From the NCBI GenBank assembly GCA_034439815.1, contig JAWXBD010000057.1:1-10934 (forward strand): a stretch of DNA of 10,934 bases, written 5' to 3'. Origin of the DNA: JAEUIT01 sp034439815 (GTDB lineage Bacteria; Planctomycetota; Phycisphaerae; Phycisphaerales; SM1A02). This document shows, in pieces, positions 1 to 6,581 of this stretch. Position 1 is the first letter of the stretch. Each line of letters starts with the position of its first letter. A program made the translations under genes and the position numbers. The notes beneath the pieces are model-generated. The model saw only the letters and a program-made list of their open reading frames with translations. It made no database searches and was not told where the DNA came from.

Positions 1-34
1 CGTCGCAAAGGCAATCGCGGCATACGCGGCGTGA
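1..34 (+). CDS. Possible C-terminal tail of an upstream gene (partial)
   Basis: Frame 2 of the plus strand reads VAKAIAAYAA followed by TGA at 32-34, after which the CACAGAG repeat element begins about 20 bases later. The short Ala-rich ending and its position just before an intergenic repeat look like the end of a real gene, but ten codons cannot identify a family. Frame 1 also stays open, to 117, but it runs through the repeat and is less likely. Confidence 0.3.
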   Translation, partial: VAKAIAAYAA

Positions 35-52
35 TCGCGGCCCTGCCGGAAG

Positions 53-216
53 AACACAGAGAGGCACAGAGGACGCAGAGACGGCAAGGAGACTTCTCCG
101 TTCGTGCGCGGCAATGAAAGGAAAGGGTTCGGAGGGTGATTCCTGGCCATTTTCCGATCAGCTTGCTTTATCTCCGCTCTGTGGCCTCTGACCGATCCTC
201 TGTGTCTCTCTGTGTT
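53..216. repeat. Inverted CACAGAG-rich repeat element
   Basis: Two 21-base arms, 53-73 and 196-216, are reverse complements at 20 of 21 positions. Each is built from ACACAGAG-like units (left arm begins AACACAGAGAG; right arm ends CTCTCTGTGTT). More degenerate CAGAG units follow on the inner side of each arm (CGCAGAG at 74-80; CTCTGTGGCCTCTG at 177-190). The arms enclose about 120 bases with no recognisable gene, giving a small element with terminal inverted repeats. From memory, runs of CACAGAG units are scattered between genes in many environmental bacterial genomes, including planctomycetes, and I know of no assigned function. It fills the gap between the left-edge gene tail and the PrpD-family gene, so it could supply a large stem in a transcript or act as a terminator. 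Confidence 0.7.
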
Positions 217-245
217 GAATTCTCCTCCGCATACGGATTCTCCCC

Positions 246-1697
246 ATGGCTCACGCCTCAACACCTTCCAACAAAATCTGGCTCTCGCACACGCTCTCCG
301 AATGGGCGTGCGGTCTTCGCTACGAACATCTGAGTCCCGACGCGATCAGCGCCGCGAAGCTCTTTTGGTTCGACTCGATCGGCTGCGGTCTCGGCGGGAG
401 TCAGCAGGAAGATGCGCACATCCTGCTGGCGCATCAGCGCGAAATGCAAGGCGTGCCCAGCGGCGTCGGCGCGGGCCCATGCACATGCTTCGTGTCGGGC
501 CTGCGCACGAACCCGGTCGACGCCGCGTTCCTGAACTCGCACATGGTGCGGGCGATGGACTACAACGACATCTACTGGAAGGCGGACCCATGCCACCCGT
601 CCGACATCATCTGCGGTCCGCTCGCGCTGTGCGAAGCGCGTGGCGCGTCGGGCAAGGATCTGATTCTCGCCACGATCATCGCGTACGAAATCGAGCAGCG
701 GCTGTGTGAATTCGGCGTGCCCGGCGTGCGCGAGTACGGCTGGCATCACGCGACGCTGACGGCGTTTGCCGCGCCGATCGCGGCGGGGCGCGTAATCGGT
801 CTGACGGTCGACCAGATGGTGCAGGCGATCGGCATCTCGGCGGCACGCACGTTTTCGCCCGGCGCCGTCACGGCCGGCAAGCTCACGAACATGAAGAACA
901 CCGTCGACCCATGGGCGACGCGCATGGGCGTCGAATCGGCGCTGCTCGCGGCGCGCGGCTACACGGGACCCGAGCACATGTTCGACGGCAAGGAAGGTCT
1001 CTTCGCGGTGTTCGGTCACGTGCAGTACAAGGGCGCGCCGGCGAAGTTCGATACAACGATGCTGCTCGACAAGCTGCCGAAAACCTCGACGGATCGGTAT
1101 CGCATCAATGACTGCGGCATGAAGAGCTTCCCGGTCGAGGCGCTGAGTCATGCGCCGCTGACCGCGATGCTGAAGTGCGTGCAGGAGAACGGCATCAAGG
1201 CGAAGGACGTCGCAGAAATCAAAGTCGAAGTGATCGCGCGGGCCGCGGACATCCTGGGCGACCCCGCGAAATATCGGCCGAACTCGAAAGAAACGGCGGA
1301 TCACTCGCTGCCGTACTGCATGGCTGCGGGGCTCGTCGACGGCATGGTGACGCCGCTGCAGTTCCGTGAAGAGCGGGTGATGGACACCACACTGCACCCG
1401 GTGATCGACAAGGTGAAGGTTGTGGCGAACGAGGAGTTCGAGGCACTCTTTCCGAAGTTCCAGCCGAGCCGCGTGACGATCACGACGACGGACGGCAAGA
1501 GCTTCTCCAAGCGCGTCGACGTGCCGAAGGGCGACCCGCGCGATCCGATGACGGAAGCGGAGAGCGGTGTGAAGTTTCACGCGCTGGGTGATGAAGTGAT
1601 TGGCCGCGAGCGATGCACGAGATTGGCGGAGACCATCATGAAGCTTGACGAGTGCAAGGATGTGCGGACGCTGCTGCCGATGACGGTGAAGGGGTGA
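246..1697 (+). CDS. MmgE/PrpD family protein (2-methylcitrate dehydratase-like)
   Basis: A 483-residue protein of the MmgE/PrpD family, whose characterised members include 2-methylcitrate dehydratase of the methylcitrate (propionate) pathway and cis-aconitate decarboxylase. The length fits the family. The N-terminal helical domain carries RAMDYND (102-108) and HPSD (117-120), the family's substrate-site region. WHHATLTAFAAP lies at 166-177, the MKSFP segment at 292-296, and DHSLPY at 352-357 opens the second domain, followed by a C-terminal alpha/beta part with TTTDGK. Cytosolic, with no signal peptide. The ATG at 246 is the only sensible start; no clear Shine-Dalgarno is visible ahead of it, and the CACAGAG repeat ends 29 bases upstream. 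No prpB or prpC is visible in the window, so the actual substrate (methylcitrate or another hydroxy acid) is open. Codon use looks normal for a GC-rich host and the frame is intact. Confidence 0.9.
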   Translation: MAHASTPSNKIWLSHTLSEWACGLRYEHLSPDAISAAKLFWFDSIGCGLGGSQQEDAHILLAHQREMQGVPSGVGAGPCTCFVSGLRTNPVDAAFLNSHMVRAMDYNDIYWKADPCHPSDIICGPLALCEARGASGKDLILATIIAYEIEQRLCEFGVPGVREYGWHHATLTAFAAPIAAGRVIGLTVDQMVQAIGISAARTFSPGAVTAGKLTNMKNTVDPWATRMGVESALLAARGYTGPEHMFDGKEGLFAVFGHVQYKGAPAKFDTTMLLDKLPKTSTDRYRINDCGMKSFPVEALSHAPLTAMLKCVQENGIKAKDVAEIKVEVIARAADILGDPAKYRPNSKETADHSLPYCMAAGLVDGMVTPLQFREERVMDTTLHPVIDKVKVVANEEFEALFPKFQPSRVTITTTDGKSFSKRVDVPKGDPRDPMTEAESGVKFHALGDEVIGRERCTRLAETIMKLDECKDVRTLLPMTVKG

Positions 1698-1723
1698 TCG
1701 GCGGCCGAGTCAGGCCGAGGTGG

Positions 1724-2141
1724 ATGCGCACGACGGTCCGAGTCACGGCCTCGCTGCTTGCAGGAGTTGCCACCTCAGTTGCAGTCGCGTGGTTCGCATC
1801 CTGCCGTTCTTCTCTCGCGCCTCGATGGAGCGCTCCGGCAGGCGCCGCAGCCGCGAACGGAGTCGTCGACGTGCGGGCTCCAGATCGTGAGGCACCGAAT
1901 CTGGGCGTCTCAGTCGGATTCGGGCTCGCTCGCTCTGAGTGCTTCAAAACACCGGTTCTGCAACGGGGTGCTCGTTGATCGAACGCGATTTCTCGTCGCA
2001 GCCGGTTGGCCTTTCCACTGCCTGTACTACCTTGTGCTGCTTGGACTTCCGTTTTTTGCGCTGCTTTCGGCGCGGTCCTTCGTTCGCTGGTGGCGAGCGA
2101 TGCGGGGCCGCTGTGCTGAGTGCAAGCCCGGCTATGGCTGA
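1724..2141 (+). pseudogene. Decayed planctomycete-type membrane protein, frameshifted
   Basis: From ATG 1724 one frame reads MRTTVRVTASLLAGVATSVA followed by VAWFASC, a typical N-terminal membrane segment of a paralogous planctomycete membrane-protein family; this frame stops at 1978. A different frame, ending with the stop at 2139-2141, gives FLVAAGWPFHCLYYLVLLG, a second hydrophobic segment, then the basic stretch VRWWRAMRGRCAECKPGYG. The AGWP element and the membrane segment followed by RRxRGxCxxCGY resemble the C-terminal end of the same family as I remember it, where the tail is usually CxxCGYDLRG-like. The two halves fit one gene broken by a frameshift between about 1850 and 1990, and the AGWP element sits abnormally close to the last membrane segment, which suggests an internal deletion. 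It starts 26 bases after the PrpD-family gene. Alternatives are two chance ORFs or a sequencing error in a functional gene. Confidence 0.45.
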
Positions 2142-2299
2142 TCGATTCCTTGCGTCGAGAATCCGGCGCAGCTCGTGAATCGGCTGCCCGCGGCCGCTTG
2201 GACCTGCCGCGGACCGCGAAAGTCAGCGACGTTCACGGACATGGCCGCCTTCACTTCGACTCGTGCGACCTCCTGCGCGCCGCGCCGGACGACGCGCCC

Positions 2300-2316
2300 C
2301 GGCCCCGTCGGGGCCG
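2300..2316. terminator. GC-rich hairpin in the convergent intergenic region
   Basis: A perfect 7-base-pair stem, CGGCCCC/GGGGCCG, with a 3-base GTC loop. There is no run of T on either side, so it is not a classical intrinsic terminator. It lies where transcripts from both strands would end and could help to stop or protect transcripts. Confidence 0.35.
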
Positions 2317-2326
2317 CGGCCAGTAG

Positions 2327-2355
2327 CCACGGGTGAAGCGCAGCGCAACCCGTGG
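2327..2355. repeat. REP-like palindrome with CCACGGGT/ACCCGTGG stem
   Basis: An 8-base-pair perfect stem, CCACGGGT (2327-2334) with ACCCGTGG (2348-2355), encloses a 13-base loop containing GCGCAGCGC. From memory, similar CCACGGGT...GCG.AGCG...ACCCGTGG sequences recur between genes in planctomycete and related genomes, like REP elements. Only one copy is present in this window, so the repeated nature cannot be confirmed here. Confidence 0.5.
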
Positions 2356-2376
2356 AAAGCGAAGCTCATTTCGATA

Positions 2377-2394
2377 CTGCCCCGGCAGGGGCAG
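2377..2394. terminator. Hairpin downstream of the secreted-protein cluster
   Basis: A perfect 7-base-pair stem, CTGCCCC (2377-2383) with GGGGCAG (2388-2394), with a GGCA loop on the plus strand. It is the first strong hairpin met by minus-strand transcripts after the stop codon at 2505, about 110 bases downstream. It lacks a T tract, so it may be a weak terminator or a transcript-end stabiliser. Confidence 0.4.
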
Positions 2395-2504
2395 AGGAAG
2401 CGTCGAGCGCGCGGCTGACCAACTACATTCGAGATCGCGCAGATCGCGTGCGCCCAGCGCAACGGCTGAACTGCGCGCGAGCGTCTGCCCGGACACGACT
2501 TCAC

Positions 2505-2912
2505 TCACTCGCCCGGACACGGCCCCCACGCTCCGAGCATCAGCGCGAGATCCGGCGCCCCCGTCACGCCGCTGCCGTCCAGATCGCCGACTGCCGTGCC
2601 CCATCCGCCGAGCAGCACAGCGAGATCGGACGCGCCGACTTGGCCGTTGCCATCGAAGTCCGCGGGGCATGTCGATGGTTCGACGGTGACGGCCCAAAAG
2701 CCGCCTTCGAACTCGAACGTGCCGCCGATCATGATGTCGCCGGCATCGCACTGGCCGATCGTGCCGGACATGCTGAACGTGCCCCCGGACGATGTGCCGC
2801 CTCCGCCGTCGACGGTGTGCCAGCTGAGGTCGAACGCCACGCCTGCGTCGTCGGCACCAACGGGTGCGGCGACGGCCACGAGCGCGATGAGTGTGAAAGT
2901 CTTCATGTGCAT
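2505..2912 (-). CDS. Small secreted protein with GGFWA motif and dockerin-like C-terminus
   Basis: A 135-residue protein. Residues 1-20 form a signal peptide (MHMKTFTLIALVAVAAPVGA). Residues 49-74 contain SGTIGQ and end in GGFWA, a motif I associate with planctomycete secreted proteins. Residues 83-132 hold two calcium-loop-like repeats, DFDGNGQVGASD and DLDGSGVTGAPD, each followed by LAxxLGxWG, as in type I dockerin-like tails. Planctomycetes use such tails widely without cellulosomes, and their partner is unknown. ATG 2912 is preferred over 2906 because GGAG at 2920-2923 sits 7 bases ahead; that GGAG can pair with CTCC just before the start codon in a tiny 4-bp hairpin. The gene lies 29 bases after the protease gene and is probably the last of a three-gene transcript. 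The molecular function is unknown. Confidence 0.8.
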   Translation of the reverse strand: MHMKTFTLIALVAVAAPVGADDAGVAFDLSWHTVDGGGGTSSGGTFSMSGTIGQCDAGDIMIGGTFEFEGGFWAVTVEPSTCPADFDGNGQVGASDLAVLLGGWGTAVGDLDGSGVTGAPDLALMLGAWGPCPGE

Positions 2913-2941
2913 GGAGAAACTCCGAACCGCGCCGCAGCGCG

Positions 2942-4402
2942 TCAATTGCCAATCGTGACGTTGCCGGAGACCGCGCGGAGCGTGACTGCTTTGGTGAACA
3001 CGCCAGTATTGCCGCTCGCCGCGGTGTAGCTTCCGCCCGCGAGCGCGACCACATCACCGCTCCCCGCCAGCGCGACACCGAGCGGCAACGTGCCCACGGG
3101 GAAAAGCGCGCTGCCGAAATCGATCGTCGACACATTCTCGTGATCGACGAAGACCGTGTCGGCGCCGAGGAAGAGGTCGAGATACTCCGAGAGCACGGCC
3201 TGTGTGAGCCGCGTTCCCTTGTTCTCACCGCCGCTCGATGTACAGCCGCCGTTCGTGTGCACGCCGATCGCGTAGCCGTTGCTGTTGCGAATGACCGGAC
3301 TGCCTGAGTTCGCAGGCTCGGTGTCGACGGCGTAGAACACCGCGTTGGTCGTGTCGTCTGTCTTGTCACCCGTCGACGTCTGCACCGTCAGCGATGTCGA
3401 GTTGCATCCGAAGTGCGTGCAGTTGCCGTTGCTGTCCCAGCCGCAGCACGTTCCCGGCTGACTTCCGCTCGGCGAGTTGTCGATGCCGCAGCCGGTGATG
3501 CGAAGCGTCGTGCCGTCGCTGGGCAGGAGCGGCGTGAGATGGAAGTACCCTTGCACCCAGTGCGCCCGCAGTCCGGTGTTTGCGTTCGGACCGACGCTCA
3601 TGATGGCCCAGTCGAATCCCACGTCGCCATCCTGGAACGCGTAGTACGTCGTGCCGACCGGATACTGATCGTTCGGATTCGAGGCGACCGGAAGTCCGGC
3701 CCCGTTTGAGTTCGGCACATTGAACTCAATGAGTCCACCCGACGCGGTGCCGCAGTGGCCGGCAGTGAGCGCCGAACCGACGGACGAGAGCCATGCCGTG
3801 CAGCCGCCGCAACCGCCGCCGCCGCCGCAGTTGGGACCGGAGAGGCGACCGACGCGCGAGTCAGTGGATGCCGATCGGCCGTCCGCGCCGCACAGCGTGG
3901 CGATGCCGCCGTCACCGAACTCGATGATGGGATTGTTCGTCGACATCTCGTCGATCTCGAACGACGCCGATTCCCCGGGCGCAACCAGCAGCTGCACGAG
4001 CACCGCATCGCCGTTGAAAATCGCGCTCCAGCCGTCCCACGCTTCGAGCATGTCGTGCGTGAATCGCTGTATCGCGCCGTCTGCGATCGATGTCAGATGA
4101 ATCTCGCTCGCGCGGCCGAGATCAAACTGTCCGAAATGCACACGGATCAGGTGGGCGTCGGAAGACTTCACAACGGTCCAGTAGCGCGGAGCGATCTCCT
4201 GTGCGCCTTCGCTGCCTTCTGGAGGCGCGTCGCGCTCGTCCGGCATGACGGCGACATCGCCTGTGTGGACGCCAGAAGCAGCTCGGTGCGGCTGCGCTTC
4301 AAAGCGCATCAGCGACGATGTCTGACCGCTCGCGGCCACGGCAAACGAGAGGCTCAGCGCTGCGCCGGCAAGGCTGCACATGATGGTTCTTGATCGAGTC
4401 AT
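2942..4402 (-). CDS. Secreted trypsin-like serine protease
   Basis: A 486-residue protein with an N-terminal signal peptide (MTRSRTIMCSLAGAALSLSF, then AVAASGQ). Residues about 70-155 form a beta-rich prodomain-like region (IRVHFGQFDLG, FFNGDA-like FNGDAVLVQLLVAPGE). The catalytic domain contains TAGHC (His216), DWAIM (Asp264) and NSGSPV (Ser366), the His-Asp-Ser triad of chymotrypsin-fold proteases, resembling lysyl-endopeptidase-like members. Just before the His motif is a Gly/Cys run (CGGGGGCGGC), and other cysteines suggest disulfides, as expected outside the cytoplasm. Residues about 411-486 (TVFVDHE... GGSY ... KAVTLRA ... VTIG) look like a single parallel beta-helix-type tail seen on planctomycete surface proteins. 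ATG 4402 is chosen for the signal peptide; ATG 4432, 10 codons upstream, is possible. The gap to the collagen-like gene is 39 bases. Probably exported and possibly self-processing; the substrate is unknown. Confidence 0.85.
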   Translation of the reverse strand: MTRSRTIMCSLAGAALSLSFAVAASGQTSSLMRFEAQPHRAASGVHTGDVAVMPDERDAPPEGSEGAQEIAPRYWTVVKSSDAHLIRVHFGQFDLGRASEIHLTSIADGAIQRFTHDMLEAWDGWSAIFNGDAVLVQLLVAPGESASFEIDEMSTNNPIIEFGDGGIATLCGADGRSASTDSRVGRLSGPNCGGGGGCGGCTAWLSSVGSALTAGHCGTASGGLIEFNVPNSNGAGLPVASNPNDQYPVGTTYYAFQDGDVGFDWAIMSVGPNANTGLRAHWVQGYFHLTPLLPSDGTTLRITGCGIDNSPSGSQPGTCCGWDSNGNCTHFGCNSTSLTVQTSTGDKTDDTTNAVFYAVDTEPANSGSPVIRNSNGYAIGVHTNGGCTSSGGENKGTRLTQAVLSEYLDLFLGADTVFVDHENVSTIDFGSALFPVGTLPLGVALAGSGDVVALAGGSYTAASGNTGVFTKAVTLRAVSGNVTIGN

Positions 4403-4441
4403 GGTATGAGGCTTTCTATGAAGCGAGTTCATCGCGCCATC

Positions 4442-6394
4442 TCAGTGCAGATTGACGAGGACGAGCACCATGCCGCGTTCGCCGGCGCCGAGCGCCGTCA
4501 TGGCTTTGCCGATGATTGCGCCGTGGCACTGCGCCCCATCGGTCACTTTCATCGCGTGGCCAGGGACGTCGGAGGTCGTGAGCAGGTCGCCCGGCTCGAT
4601 CGCGCCGACCGAAGTGTCGACATGCACATACACGCGGCCGGTGAGCGCCACCGGGTAGCGACCATCTGCTACTGAATTTTCCTGCCCCATCACCATGCCG
4701 GTCTTGATGCCGTTCGCGCCGCTGATCACGCCAGCGACAGTGCGATCGTTCGAACGACTGCTCAAGATGAGCTTGCCGGGATGTGCGGGATCGATGCACA
4801 CGAGCATGCCCGGTGCAGGCTCCGCATCGCCGAACGAAGCCACATCGAATCCTTCCGCGAGATCTGAACCGCCGGTGATCTGCAGCACTGGCGTGACGAG
4901 CCGGCCGGTGCCGCCGCTTCCTTGGCCGATGCGCACATCGCCGCCATTGTGGTTGAGTGAAAGCTCCGCCACGGCGCCGTTGTTGCGGCCCATGATTTCG
5001 TTGTTGTCGATGACGACGTTGAGGCCGGATGTCGCGCCGGAGATGATGTATCCGCCGCCAGTCGGACTCGCATCGCTGCCGCCGTCGACATGCAGACGCG
5101 CTGCGGGTGCTGTTGTTCCAATGCCGGTTCGACCGTTGTTCTCGACGGTGAGCCGCGCGCCGTTGTTGTAGACGTGCCACTTGTCCGTCGCACCGTCCAT
5201 GTAGGTCCAACCGAGCGTACCGCCGCCCGCCGCGTAGCCGTAGAACGGCAGAGCGTTGGCGCCGGCAGTCTCGACATACATGCCGCCGTACCCTGTCGTC
5301 GTCGGATGACGAATGCCGAAGACTTCCGAGCCGATCGTGTTCGTGCGTCCGATGAGCGTCGTGTCGCTGAAGTAGCCCTTGCCTTCAAAGTAGCCGCCGT
5401 AGCCGCTCGGACTCGATGTCTTGCCGAACACCGCGTAGTTCACGCCGGTCGTCGCGATGGCCGATCCATAGACGGCCGTCCCGCCCGTACTGCTGTTCAG
5501 TCCAACGACGGCTCGGGACGGGCCGGATGTCGCGAGCGCCGACGCGATGAGCGCGGTTCCGTTTCCACTGTCGCTGAGGAAGTGGCCCGCGGTCGTCTGA
5601 AACGACGGATGCGTGTTCCGCACGTACAGACCAGTCTGCATACCGCTGTCGCCCGCCGCCGGGTAGATGGTCACTCGCGCGTTCTGCAGCGTCGTGCCGA
5701 CAGAGACGTTGCCGCCGGTGTAGTTCATCGCTACGCCGTTGATCGTCCACAGCGAATTGCTTCCGGCGGGTCCCTGCGGGCCTGCTGCTCCCTGCGGACC
5801 TGTCGCGCCCTGCGGACCCGTCGTACCCTGCGGACCCGTCGTACCCTGCGGACCCGTCGTACCCTGTGCACCCGGAGTTCCCTGCGGACCCGCAGCACCC
5901 TGCGCACCTTGCGCGCCGGCGGGACCTTGCGGACCCGTCGCGCCGGTCGGTCCGACCGGTCCAATCGGACCTTCATTGCCGTTCAGCGCGAACAGCGCGT
6001 ACGGCGCTGCGGCGAGCCGCTGGCGCGGGGTCAGCGTGTTGCCATCGACGGTGATCTCGAGCCACCGGTCGTCACCGCTGAACGCGAGAACGCCGAAGTC
6101 GAGATCGACGGTCACGAAGCCGTCGATCACCGCGACATCGAGCAGCACGATCGGACTGCCGACCGGTAACGCAGCAGGCTCGCTGCCGTCGAACAGCCGA
6201 AACTGCAGCGTGCCCACCTCGCCGGTAAATGGCGATCCGTTCTGACGAAGCTGTCCTTGATAGGTGATCGCTGAACCGGTGGGGCTCCCGCTGAAGAGCG
6301 GGGCCGAAAAGAGCGGCCCGGAGCACACGAACGCCGGAGCGGCAAGTGTGAGGGCGAGCATGGCGGCAACAACAGGTCGGGTGGATCGGTACAC
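4442..6394 (-). CDS. Secreted collagen-like fibre protein with C-terminal maturation-type domain
   Basis: A 650-residue protein. Residues 1-25 are a signal peptide (hydrophobic AAMLALTLAAPAFVCS). Residues 43-136 form a beta-rich domain beginning TYQGQL and ending LTPRQRLAAAPYALFA, a module common ahead of collagen or fibre segments in planctomycetes and deltaproteobacteria. Residues 142-210 are 23 uninterrupted Gly-X-Y triplets. Residues 211-507 are Gly-rich beta repeats (e.g. GGDVRIG) as in fibre shafts. Residues 508-650 (GGSDLAEGF, PGKLILSS, VAGVISGANG, YPVALTGRVYV, EPGDLLTTS, AMKV, IIGKAM) form a conserved end domain that resembles tail-fibre or peptidase G2-like intramolecular processing domains; that link is inference. 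The GTG start at 6394 is supported by GAGGAG six bases ahead. It is the first gene of the secreted three-gene cluster and probably forms a trimeric surface fibre. Confidence 0.85.
   Translation of the reverse strand: MYRSTRPVVAAMLALTLAAPAFVCSGPLFSAPLFSGSPTGSAITYQGQLRQNGSPFTGEVGTLQFRLFDGSEPAALPVGSPIVLLDVAVIDGFVTVDLDFGVLAFSGDDRWLEITVDGNTLTPRQRLAAAPYALFALNGNEGPIGPVGPTGATGPQGPAGAQGAQGAAGPQGTPGAQGTTGPQGTTGPQGTTGPQGATGPQGAAGPQGPAGSNSLWTINGVAMNYTGGNVSVGTTLQNARVTIYPAAGDSGMQTGLYVRNTHPSFQTTAGHFLSDSGNGTALIASALATSGPSRAVVGLNSSTGGTAVYGSAIATTGVNYAVFGKTSSPSGYGGYFEGKGYFSDTTLIGRTNTIGSEVFGIRHPTTTGYGGMYVETAGANALPFYGYAAGGGTLGWTYMDGATDKWHVYNNGARLTVENNGRTGIGTTAPAARLHVDGGSDASPTGGGYIISGATSGLNVVIDNNEIMGRNNGAVAELSLNHNGGDVRIGQGSGGTGRLVTPVLQITGGSDLAEGFDVASFGDAEPAPGMLVCIDPAHPGKLILSSRSNDRTVAGVISGANGIKTGMVMGQENSVADGRYPVALTGRVYVHVDTSVGAIEPGDLLTTSDVPGHAMKVTDGAQCHGAIIGKAMTALGAGERGMVLVLVNLH
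5765..5971 (-). repeat. Collagen-like Gly-X-Y repeat region
   Basis: Sixty-nine codons encode 23 Gly-X-Y triplets in the fibre protein, with GPQ, GTT, GAQ and GPA prominent. Within it, three perfect tandem copies of an 18-base unit (5808-5825, 5826-5843, 5844-5861), each encoding GTTGPQ, lie next to degenerate copies. Exact DNA identity, including third codon positions, shows recent tandem duplication, so the copy number may vary between strains. Confidence 0.9.
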
Positions 6395-6400
6395 AGAAGT

Positions 6401-6406
6401 CTCCTC
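6401..6406 (-). promoter_or_regulatory. Ribosome binding site fixing a GTG start
   Basis: GAGGAG on the minus strand lies six bases before the GTG at 6394-6392. It is the best Shine-Dalgarno match in the window and decides the start of the collagen-like gene, since the frame stays open far upstream without a signal peptide and the next ATG falls inside the hydrophobic signal segment. Confidence 0.75.
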
Positions 6407-6439
6407 TTGGCCCTTTGGAAGTCTGGGGGGCGGCGCGTC

Positions 6440-6455
6440 AGGCGCGACAGCGCCT
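6440..6455 (-). promoter_or_regulatory. Hairpin in the probable leader of the secreted-protein cluster
   Basis: A perfect 6-base-pair stem, AGGCGC/GCGCCT, with a 4-base loop lies 46-61 bases before the GTG start of the collagen-like gene. It could influence the leader of that transcript. No convincing -35/-10 pair was identified; a TTGCAT on the minus strand near 6517-6522 has only a poor -10 partner. Confidence 0.3.
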
Positions 6456-6567
6456 CCTTGAGTGGAGAGCGCAAAGGAGGGCAGGCGGATCCGATCGAAT
6501 GTGAGATGCAGTGCGAAATGCAATTGGGAGGACGCCCTTGAAGTCCGCGTACGACTGGGTCTCGACA

Positions 6568-6581
6568 GGCTGTTAACAGCC
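6568..6581. repeat. 14-base perfect palindrome GGCTGTTAACAGCC
   Basis: A self-complementary 14-base sequence with no spacer, centred on GTTAAC, in the gap between the collagen-like gene (reading left) and the ABC-ATPase fragment (reading right). A second short inverted repeat, GTCCG-AATG-CGGAC, follows at 6590-6603. Its place between divergent reading directions would suit an operator for a dimeric regulator, but nothing in the window identifies one. Confidence 0.4.

Larger units (their letters stand above)
2142..2504. other. Gene-free stretch with three strong hairpins
   Basis: I see no credible coding sequence here on either strand; the open frames simply read through hairpins. It lies between the end of the plus-strand pseudogene and the end of the minus-strand secreted-protein cluster, so transcription converges on it. 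It also contains an 11-base direct repeat GCCCGGACACG at 2487-2497 and 2511-2521, the second copy lying inside the last codons of the small dockerin-like protein gene. Confidence 0.6.

Noticed and set aside
258..1580. 440-codon minus-strand open frame opposite the PrpD-family gene
   Set aside because: It is Arg/His-rich with no family features, and the plus strand clearly encodes a complete MmgE/PrpD protein. Long antisense frames are expected in GC-rich genes.
2251..3369. 372-codon minus-strand open frame covering the small dockerin-like gene and the end of the protease
   Set aside because: Its translation is Arg/Ser/Thr-rich low-complexity sequence in the wrong frame; both overlapping genes have clear domains.
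5765..5971. Regular spacing of short repeats suggesting a CRISPR array
   Set aside because: The repeats are contiguous 9- and 18-base units that encode Gly-X-Y triplets, with no spacers and no cas genes nearby.
5090..6169. 359-codon plus-strand open frame opposite the collagen-like gene
   Set aside because: It is an Arg-rich antisense shadow; the repeated CRT/LRT stretches are the complement of the Gly-X-Y repeat.
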